Source of the DNA: Siderastrea siderea
Taxonomy: Eukaryota > Cnidaria > Anthozoa > Scleractinia > Rhizangiidae
Length of the DNA stretch: 64,000 nucleotides
Assembly (NCBI GenBank): GCA_964030785.1
Contig: OZ034977.1
Span: 31,703,652 to 31,767,651 of the forward strand
Direction: 5' to 3'
The notes under the pieces were generated by a model. That model was given only the letters and a program-made list of their open reading frames with translations, searched no databases and was not told where the DNA came from. This document shows, in pieces, positions 56,811 to 64,000 of this stretch. Positions within the stretch are counted from its first letter, which is position 1, and every line of letters begins with the position of its first letter. The position numbers were made by a program, and so were the translations under genes.

Positions 56811-59800
56811 CTGTCGGAGAAGAAAAAGTATTTACTGCCCATGCACTAAACCATAAGTTACATTAAAAGTTATTCAATTTTACAGTTCAAATTGTAAATT
56901 TGCGACTCCTTTTTTTGTGCTTTTGTTGTAATTTGTTGGTTTCCAAACAGACTAAATTTATTGTCACAGGCTTTCTCTGACGACAAGGGTGGCCAGCGAG
57001 TAGCTAGTACACAGTTGGAAAACCAGCATACAAATCGGAAATATACAAGAGCGATATCGAGCAAAGACATTCCCCGGTTCTTAACTCTTCTTTGCTTTAA
57101 AGTGCATTCACCAACCTTCATCTGTTTTCTTTTACTTTCATTCAGCCAAACCACAAACACGATCATACACTCCACCAACGACAAAAAAGCGAGTGAAAAT
57201 GACACCAGAAGATACCAGTCAAGAGCCTTAGGGTAGCTGACTTTTGGCATAGAACCGTTGAGAGATCCAAGGAGGAACATGATGGTTAGGATGGTTGTGA
57301 TCCCCAGGGCCATTCTGTTTCCCATATCAGTTTTGTCCATCCAGAAGACAATCCAACTCAGTACCACAACAAACATGTCAGGAAAGTAGACTTGAATGAG
57401 ATAGTAACCAATACGTCGCTTGAAGAAATATGTCACCGTTATTGTGGAAAAGTTACCTGAAATTCGCAGAATTTGTGTTGTCAGCAGATTAAAAAAACAG
57501 ACAACTATAATAAATAGTTTAGTTTTCTTTTTGTATTCGGATCTACTGATTCAAACTTAATTTCTTGTGGTTATCCATCTCGTGACAATGCCAAGATGGA
57601 TAAGTTTCGTAAGAATTTGTCAATAGAATAGATGGATAGAAAGGTAGATGAATAGAATTCGTAAAAAAAGGAAAGGAAACCGCGCAGTTACGTTTCTAAT
57701 GCATTACTAAACTGGTTACTTTCATTTTATATATCTTGCTTGTCATTCGTCTTGTTTACAATCATAGGTGTCCCCAATTAGTAGGAAAGAAGGCTAGTAG
57801 ACTTTGACACTTTAATAAGAAAAATTATGATAACAACAATAAAAATACTTCAACTTTTCGCCTTTAAGGCCAAATTAGTCAGCCTCGTTGACTATAAATG
57901 GTCAACGAGGACTAGGTCGTTGCCTCCCTCCCCCCCCCCCAAAATATATGTATGTGTACAAGAGAGGATGAAGTAAGAGAGTGAATCCCCGTGCCCCATG
58001 ATAATTATCTGAAATTTATTATTAGTTCGAACCCATGCTGCGAAGGTTATTCTCATCTGTTGCTCCTATGACAACAATATAGTTACATGACGTCATTCTA
58101 ACTGACCAATGAGGTGTAGTCCTTAAAATAACCACGAAGTATGACACAGAACAAAAAATAGATTTCATAGAATAGGATAGAGGGCCATGTGTGGGGGATT
58201 CGCTCTCTCCCTTCATCCTCTCAGTGCACGATTGTTGACTGTCAAAAAATAGTGACGCTTGAGCCAATCCGATTCGTGCATTTACCGTTGCACAAGACTC
58301 CTTATAGCTGATAGTAAATTATTGTACGCGCGCTGTCAAATCAAATTTATTTTTATTATTTGTTTTGAATATTTCTGAAAAAAAATCCTTTTTATCTGCT
58401 GAATCGAAACAACGGATATTCCCGCACCTGCATGTGGTCTATTGATTTGAAAACTGAAATGCAAACAGATTTACCTATAGCGAAGCTGTCCACAGAGGCT
58501 GAAAGAGTGGCCTTGTGGTAGTCAAACTGCGCCATCCGGGTTCTTTGAACTTTTACGTCATCATATTTCCACTTGTAAATAATGTCGTCGGTTGTATAAG
58601 CATCTTGTAAACGCGAAATAAACAACAAATAATTAGAATTTCGCGCATTAAGTCACCTTGCTCTTGCAGCAGAAAACGGGAACATCTTATATGCAAAATT
58701 TACAATTTGTCTTATTCACTACTGCAGCTTGAAATAACACGCAACTCAACCAATGTTGGCGCTTTACACTACCTAACATATTTTGACAGATCGAAGGCCG
58801 ACTACAAGGATTAGTTCGAGGCCTTTCAAAAGGTAACGTTCGTGTGCTCTCATTGTTGGATTTGGATTCATTTTTAATTTAATAATCCGTAGCCTCCTAC
58901 GCAGACGTTCTTTTGGCTTGTCACGTGACAAGCCAAAAAGAACGTCTGCTTAGGAGGCTGAACGATCCGTTGATCGTCCAGGTAATTTATTATCACCGGC
59001 GAAAGTAAAGAACGCAATCGTTTGTCGAGTTTAGCTTCAGATTTTTCATCAAATTGAAAGACGCAGATACTTATTATGACGACGTTAAAAATACTTACAG
59101 CTTCCAATTTTTAGAAAGCATTCCTGTGAGTCAAAGGGAAAATGACGGAGATCCATTTCACAAGATGCTGAGAAAGTTACTCTAAAGTACAAAATTGGTT
59201 GGTCAGAGAGAAAGAAAGAAAGAAAGAATAGAAGGAGTGAATGAGTAAATTGAATGAATGAATGAATGAATGAATGAGTAATAAAAACGCCCTATATGAA
59301 CACAATGCCCCAACTTTATTAAGCTTTATATTTAAGATAAGCCGCCATATTTATTTTGTATGTTTAAAATGTAAGGCAAGAAATAAAACTGAAATGATGA
59401 ATATATGAATATTAAAATCGGATTCCCCCCAACATTATATCATTGCCACAACAAATAAAGGAAGCCGTTTATTTGGGGAGGGTATTATGAAAGGGGGAGA
59501 GGATAGAGGAGATATTGTGGGGGGGGGGGGGGAGTGTTCAAGTCGCACCCATGCAAGGTTTTTATCTCCAGTTTCATTAACATGAATTCACAAGTAGAAC
59601 ACTTTCCCCTGAATGAGACGTTAGTTCATTACCGAATTTCCTACATCATTTTGTTAGGTCAAGCTCTAATAATTTTGAGCTCGGGGTCCGACATGTTAAC
59701 CACTTTACAAAAACATCATACTCTATTCGGCGATCACCCTCCGAAGTACGTCAATGTCCCACAAGACGACGTAATCGGACGAAAACCGCTTTCGCATTTC

Positions 59801-60505
59801 ATGGCTGTAGATCCAAGACAATATATAATCATGTTAACATTTATTGTACTGGTATTGAACCTCTAACCCTTTCGTGTAGAACACATTGCCTTGCTTGTCA
59901 ATAGAAACCTTGCTGTGCACTGCAGAATCAGGAAGCATTAAGTTGGAGTCGCGTGCATTGTAACAAAATGGGTCAGGTAACCAAAGTCGGTTTATGTTTT
60001 CCCCTTTTATAGTCGTGGTTTCGTTTATCTTTCCCGTAAGCCTTTTGTCCTTCCATTGCTGTCGCAAATATCCAAAGACCTTAAATTCCTGAAGAAAAGA
60101 ACAATTTTCTTATTGTTAGCCTGCGTGTCAGTTACGTGATACATTCTTTTAAAGTTTTCTCACTGAAATGAACGAAGCATCACTTCCACGTGGTAATGTT
60201 TATTCCACTATTCAAGTCGTATCTTCACTTGAGTGACCGTGAATAAACTTATAAGTATGCCGATGACCACGCAGATGAAGGCTATTTTCCTGTGGTTTAT
60301 CTATTGTACGAGCTGTTTTTTACTAGTGAATCTGTGCATAAATCCTGAAATTATGACGTCTGATGGATGAAGGGTATAATCATTCCGAATAAAACCTATT
60401 GAGCAGTAAGTTTGAAGGATTAGTATAGTACACGTACCATGTTTGCTTCTTCTATGTTCCCAAAGGATTCCACATAAAGGTCTGCCAACACCTCTGTTGG
60501 ACGGG
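56497..60505 (-). CDS. Cys-loop ligand-gated ion channel subunit 2, six exons seen, frameshift before M4
   Basis: Exons in transcript order: 60438-60505, 59868-60088, 59099-59181, 58475-58603, 57116-57456, 56497-56810. Junctions are GT-AG with agreeing phase, and exon lengths match channel gene 1 (68, 221, 83 and 129 bp identical). Features: VESFGNIEEANM; R-Q-Q-W-K-D-K-R-L; Cys-loop C-EMDLRHFPFDSQE-C; M1; M2 R-M-A-L-G-I-T-T-I-L-T-I-M-F-L; M3. In the last exon the frame coming from M3 ends at 56541 without a membrane segment. A good M4 (F-P-F-V-F-V-I-F-N-L-V-Y-W) lies in another frame, ending at TAG 56497-56499. A missing base near the A-run at about 56605 explains both. Residues before Arg0' of M2 are Gly-Asn, so ion selectivity is unclear. 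The exon before 60505 was not found. Confidence 0.88.
57116..57456 (-). CDS. Channel gene 2, exon with M1-M3
   Basis: 341 bp between AATTTCAG|GTAAC and ATGAAG|GTTGGT. It encodes F-F-K-R-R-I-G-Y-Y-L-I-Q before M1, then M2 and M3 (S-M-P-K-V-S-Y-P-K-A-L-D-W). Confidence 0.92.
57885..57912. repeat. Short hairpin in a channel gene 2 intron
   Basis: CCTCGTTGAC, eight bases, then GTCAACGAGG. A C-run of about 12 follows at 57930-57940. Confidence 0.7.
58475..58603 (-). CDS. Channel gene 2, exon after the Cys-loop
   Basis: 129 bp between TTTACAAG|ATGC and GCTATAG|GTAAAT. It encodes A-Y-T-T-D-D-I-I-Y-K-W and the pre-M1 strands. Confidence 0.9.
58891..58959. repeat. Near-perfect 69-bp hairpin centred on CACGTG
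   Basis: AGCCTCCTACGCAGACGTTC...GTCACGTGAC...GAACGTCTGCTTAGGAGGCT folds with arms of about 34 bases and almost no loop. It lies in an intron of channel gene 2 and is probably a solo foldback MITE. Confidence 0.9.
59099..59181 (-). CDS. Channel gene 2, Cys-loop exon
   Basis: 83 bp between TACTTTAG|AGTAAC and GGAAGCT|GTAAGT. Two Cys, 13 residues apart, with F-P-F-D inside. Confidence 0.93.
59210..59282. repeat. (GAAA)n and (AATG)n microsatellites
   Basis: GAAA units at about 59211-59226 and AATG units at about 59252-59276, in an intron of channel gene 2. A G-run follows at 59519-59532. Confidence 0.85.
59868..60088 (-). CDS. Channel gene 2, beta-strand exon
   Basis: 221 bp between CTTTTCTTCAG|GAATTT and ACGAAAGG|GTTAGA. 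It encodes Y-L-R-Q-Q-W-K-D-K-R-L and L-W-L-P-D-P-F. Confidence 0.92.
60438..60505 (-). CDS. Channel gene 2, 68-bp exon (first one identified)
   Basis: Between CTCCGTAG|CCCGTCC and AACATG|GTACGT. It encodes R-P-T-E-V-L-A-D-L-Y-V-E-S-F-G-N-I. The preceding 78-bp-type exon was not found up to the window end. The THAP-type element at 60748-63578 would lie in that intron. Confidence 0.9.
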
Positions 60506-61077
60506 CTACGGAGTATTTAAAACTTAAATGTTTAACTGATATATATTGATTGCTAAGGGTTACTAAAAAAGAAGGTGAAGAGTAAGTAACCTAAGGACAC
60601 GGTACAGTAACCAGTCTGAGAGGGAGAGAGGAAGAGTGGTGTTAAATTTCGTATTATTTAAAATTAAAACTGAACTTCAAACCAACCATTGACCAATCAG
60701 TGTGTTCCGGAGTGTTATTGTACGTGTAGGATAACAACATCACTTAAAGTGCCACTGAGACCAGAATTTTGGTATTCCATTTTTTTACATTTTCGAACAT
60801 AGTTTGTGGTTCTTAGTCACCATGCCAAATTTTAACTTATTACGACAACTAGAAGTCGCTTTTTTCGAACGGTTTTTGCCGAGATTTTGCGACCGCCATT
60901 ACTGGCCCTTGTTCCGGAAGCTGGCTTAAGAATGAGCGGAAGTGACGTCAGAGGCTCACCTCAAACCTAGTGCCTTCACATTGGTTACTTGCCACGGGAA
61001 AGTAAATTGTCCTCGAGGAAAGATTTGTTGCCAAGTGTTTTTCTACGACTTTGAAATCTTCCTTGCTGCAGCAGTAA

Positions 61078-61377
61078 TGACAGGTAGTACTTGTGTTGTA
61101 CAATGCCACAACAATAAATCCAACCAGGGAGCTGGTATTTTCCTTCATTGAAGCCCTGCGAGCGGACCCGCAATGGAAAAAAGGACAATGTTCTTACTCT
61201 CACACAGAGTGCGAATTTCAACCCGAGAGGCATTTTGATCACTTCACGGACGAGTTTTTCCAGAAGGCTGTTCATGTCGCAAGATCCCAGAGGTCGATCA
61301 TTCCATTGCCCATTCCAACTATATGGAAAACAGGACCAAAAAAAAAACATTATCTGCGCGAACAAGACGAAAGGTAA
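61078..61377 (+). pseudogene. Degenerate THAP-domain coding fragment
   Basis: ATG at 61078 opens MTGSTCVVQCHNNKSN (C-x3-C of a THAP finger) and stops at 61150. The continuation lies in another frame, with D-P-Q-W-K-K, H-F-x-x-F-T-D-E-F-F and I-P-L-P-I-P-T-I-W, which resemble the middle and the A-V-P-T-hydrophobic end of THAP domains. The second Cys of the C-x2-H pair is not in place. At least one frame change is needed, so it is broken. Confidence 0.5.
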
Positions 61378-61599
61378 CTTACCTAATCTTATAACGCAGT
61401 TGAAGTGATAGTTTGTTTCTTCTTTAACGCATCCACCATTGTGCAAAGCTGATTTTCTTTCAACGTATTTTGAAATTTATTATCGTCGTGGAAAACCCTT
61501 TCAGTTCTGCCGTCTGCTAGCGCGAAGATCCTCGGCGAATGCAACCCTGACCGCCGTGATTAACCTGATATAGTTTGTACTGCTTATCTTTTCCTTTTT

Positions 61600-62165
61600 T
61601 TAATTCCGCGTGTGTTAATTTCAGAGCAGTAATCGCTTCGAAGCATGGACATTTATTTTATAACATACCATCCTGAATGTGGAGAAACTTTTCTCTCTTT
61701 ACTCCCTGTCGGTGAACAGTCGATTGACATTATTGTTCGGGCAGTAGCAAAACTTAGGTTAGGTAATTACAACCTAAGAATTGAAAATGGAAGACATTCC
61801 ACCGCTAAACTCCCTGAGCATCTGAGAATTGGTCAATGCTGCAGCTCAAATGAAGTTGAAAACGAAGTACACTTTCTCTTATCTTGCAATAGATATGATG
61901 CAATTAGAAAATCTTCAATGGACGATATTATTAGTAAATATTCCGATTTCGATTCTTAAAATTGTATTTCTCTTAAATAGCATTGACGCTTTCACTTGTA
62001 AAAAATTAGGTTACTTTATTTACGAAGCTTTTGCATTAAGAAATTGATCAATAGACACAGGAATTGTAAATTAATCGATTTTGCAACTTTCTTTCTTTCT
62101 CCTTTCTATGTGCAATGGCATTTTTGATTGGAAATGCAAATAAAATGTTGTTGTTGTTGTTCGAG
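61600..62165 (+). mobile_element. 5'-truncated non-LTR retrotransposon tail
   Basis: The frame 61645-61959 encodes K-L-R-L-G-N-Y-N-L-R-I-E-N-G-R-H and E-V-E-N-E-V-H-F-L-L-S-C-N-R-Y, the Cys/His-type segment after the reverse transcriptase in LINE-like elements. A short 3' UTR ends at (TTG)n at 62148-62162, a usual tail. The reverse transcriptase itself is missing. It is nested in the THAP-type element. Confidence 0.7.
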
Positions 62166-63211
62166 ATAAAGGCTTTAATAGATCGGATCGTCGGTGCGTG
62201 GAAATTGAAGCTGGGAAAAAATATCACACGCCACTATTTGCCTAAGGGTTTAACAGTGTTATTTAGTTTTACCTGTCATAGCAACCTTAGTAAATGGACT
62301 ACTAAGAAAAATGATTAAATGTCATGTTATTATTTTTACCCAGCGAATAAGGCAAGCGAAAGTTTCGTTTCCTCGGCGGTCCGCATGTTGTTGTTGAGCA
62401 GCGGAAAATTTTCCTTGTGGCTTTTAATTTTGACTACAAATATTTAGATTCCGGTCACACAAGGCTTTTGATTTATTTCACTTCTTTCGGCTCAGAAAAA
62501 GGATTCTATAAAAACTGTTTAAAATATTTAGCAGCGCCAAGCACTTGTGTTTCAATGTGTTGAGTGACCACTGTACTATGATAGACACGATAAGCTGCCT
62601 GCCAGCTGATTACAACAATTACGGTTTTTCAAGAAAGTTTCCCAGACTATGCCAAGAATGGCCAAAAATTTCAATGCTTTTTTTTATAATATATAATGAA
62701 CATAAACAACGGCAGACAAAGTATCGCTTCTTTTATTTTCTCCCACACCAACAGTAACATCGATCGACCCATGGTTGAGAATTCGCGAGCATCATAGTCT
62801 AAAGTTTTCATAGGTGTTTTGTCTAAATTTCCACAGCTTAAAAGACCAATTCTTCGAATAGCCATGTCTATTTTGCTACAGGTTTAGAGTGGATAAAAGT
62901 TACACAACCTATCTTGGAATGGACAACTTTATGATCGCTGGATAGCGGCTGAACAGCTGGCTGGATCGGCGCTATCCAAACGTTGAACAACTGAGATGAA
63001 GTGATAAATTTTATCCACGGGACAGCGACTTATCCGTTGAAAAAGAGTTATCCACTTTTTGAGCAACTGGGGCCTGAACTACAATCATTGTCTAAGCATA
63101 TTTCGCTTATGTTTTCAACTCCCGCCAAATAACTAAAATAATATGGCGAGAAAAAAACTTTAAACAGTTTGTTGACAAGATTATTAGTTGAAACCTCACA
63201 TCAGTTCTTAC

Positions 63212-63334
63212 ATCGTACGGTAAGAAAAATTCTTCATTTGCCGAATGAAACGAATCCTCGGAGGCTTCGGAAGCTAAAGACTGTTCCGAATCGTAGAAAT
63301 ACTCTTCGGAGGTTTCGCAGTCGACGGTGGACAT
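63212..63334 (-). CDS. Acidic first exon within the THAP-type element
   Basis: ATG at 63334 (MSTVDCETSEEYFYDSEQSL...) opens 41 codons rich in Ser and Glu and ends in phase 0 at a good donor, TACGAT|GTAAGA. It starts 34 bases inside the conserved GTGACGTCAGAGG island of the right terminal repeat, which is probably its promoter. Later exons were not recognised. The protein's function is unknown. Confidence 0.5.
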
Positions 63335-63762
63335 CTTCAGTCAAAACACAAGGAAACGCGACTGAGGTGAGCCTCTGACGTCACAAGCTATTAAATTGCG
63401 CAATCACCCAGGAACACGTTTTCAGTAATGGCGGACACATTTTACGCGACTTTGGAGCTAAAAAATATTAGGATGGAAGGTTTGTTGTTCAATTTTCTGG
63501 AGAAATATGAACAAAACGCGATATTCTGCGACAGAATTTGGCCGAAATAAACCTATGAATTTTCGTCCCAGTGGCACTTTAAGGATTAAAGTATTTCGAT
63601 CTAAAGACAAATCTTATTTAAATATCTGCAACGTTGTTTCCTGTTGTCATTCAGTTAATTATTGCACTTCAAGAGGAGGCGTGTTGATCTGGGCCACGAG
63701 AAGGGATTTTTTGTTTTTTTGAGATTCGAGATATCCAAGTTCGAGATAGCCATCAATTGTAA

Positions 63763-63831
63763 ATGAGCAAATTAAGTGAGCAATCAAGCGAGCAAGCAAG
63801 CAAGCTAGCAAGTAAGTAAATAAATAAAAAG
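63763..63831. repeat. Degenerate GCAA/GTAA/AATA tetranucleotide tract
   Basis: Tandem AGCAA, AGTAA and AATA units, near the right window edge. Confidence 0.7.
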
Positions 63832-64000
63832 CGATTAACAAACGAGAAAAGGATATCAGTTTAAAATAGCGGAGATTCGAAATAGTGGGGTCAACGTGGG
63901 CTCGGCACTTTTACGAATTGATACATCTATCTTTTTTACAACTTTTAATTTTGTGACGCACCCAGGTATAGTCATACGCCGATGATATAAGCTGTTTCCT

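Larger units (their letters stand above)
60748..63578. mobile_element. TTAA-flanked THAP-type (Kolobok-like) DNA transposon, 2,831 bp, decayed
   Basis: The element begins AGTGCCACTGAGAC and ends with the inverse GTCCCAGTGGCACT, flanked by TTAA at 60744-60747 and 63579-63582. About 220 bp at each end are related but only conserved in islands: the outer 14 bases, CCGCCATTACTG, and GTGACGTCAGAGGCTCACCT. Just inside the left end is a THAP-like reading frame. Just inside the right end is an acidic first exon on the opposite strand. A non-LTR retrotransposon tail is nested inside. THAP plus TTAA target sites fit the Kolobok superfamily. Confidence 0.7.

Noticed and set aside
62671..62865. Possible missing N-terminal exon of channel gene 2 (L-D-Y-D-A-R on the minus strand near 62800)
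   Set aside because: It lies inside the THAP-type element, lacks the R-P motif, has a weak donor, and does not match the 78-bp exon of gene 1.

Overview
The window is nuclear DNA of an animal, most likely an anthozoan cnidarian such as a stony coral. The signs are spliced genes with GT-AG introns, AT-rich intergenic DNA, cnidarian-style Cys-loop receptors, and dense small foldback and TTAA-flanked DNA transposons. There is no bacterial gene organisation, rRNA or CRISPR. The species call is an inference.

Host genes. (1) A two-exon (visible part) plus-strand gene at 17231-21342 encodes a Ser/Thr/Pro-rich, probably nuclear protein of 577 residues that I do not recognise. (2) A minus-strand first exon at 27228-27575 encodes a secreted PAN/Apple-like protein. 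(3) Two tandem minus-strand paralogues encode Cys-loop (pentameric) ligand-gated ion channel subunits of the GABA/glycine-receptor type. Gene 1 spans 37954-52474 and gene 2 spans 56497-60505, with its 5' end outside the identified exons. Their exons match in number, phase and nearly in length. Gene 2 carries a one-base frameshift just before its last membrane segment.

The main finding is a 10,065-bp mobile element (42119-52183) inside an intron of channel gene 1. It is one giant palindrome: two arms of about 4.3 kb around a 328-bp loop, 6-bp GGCCCC target duplications, and termini 5'-AG...CT-3'. These ends, and a frameshifted remnant of protein-primed DNA polymerase B in each arm, identify it as a derivative of the Maverick/Polinton class. 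It has lost the integrase and capsid genes and most of the polymerase, but keeps four small genes per arm with compact TATA promoters. The layout recalls the palindromic defective genomes made by protein-primed linear DNA replicons. The right arm later gained a 1,153-bp insert.

Other mobile DNA: a TTAA-flanked THAP-type (Kolobok-like) element at 60748-63578 with a nested non-LTR retrotransposon tail; a nested pair at 4462-7656, the inner one with 9-bp target duplications; foldback elements at 7840-8442, 9024-9508, 19487-19645, 24065-24638, 41879-42118 and 55409-55587; a tRNA-derived SINE-like head near 2218; and a 113-bp tandem array at 31767-32949. The remaining DNA (most of 0-17 kb, 21-27 kb, 28-37 kb and 53-56 kb) shows no gene I can support.
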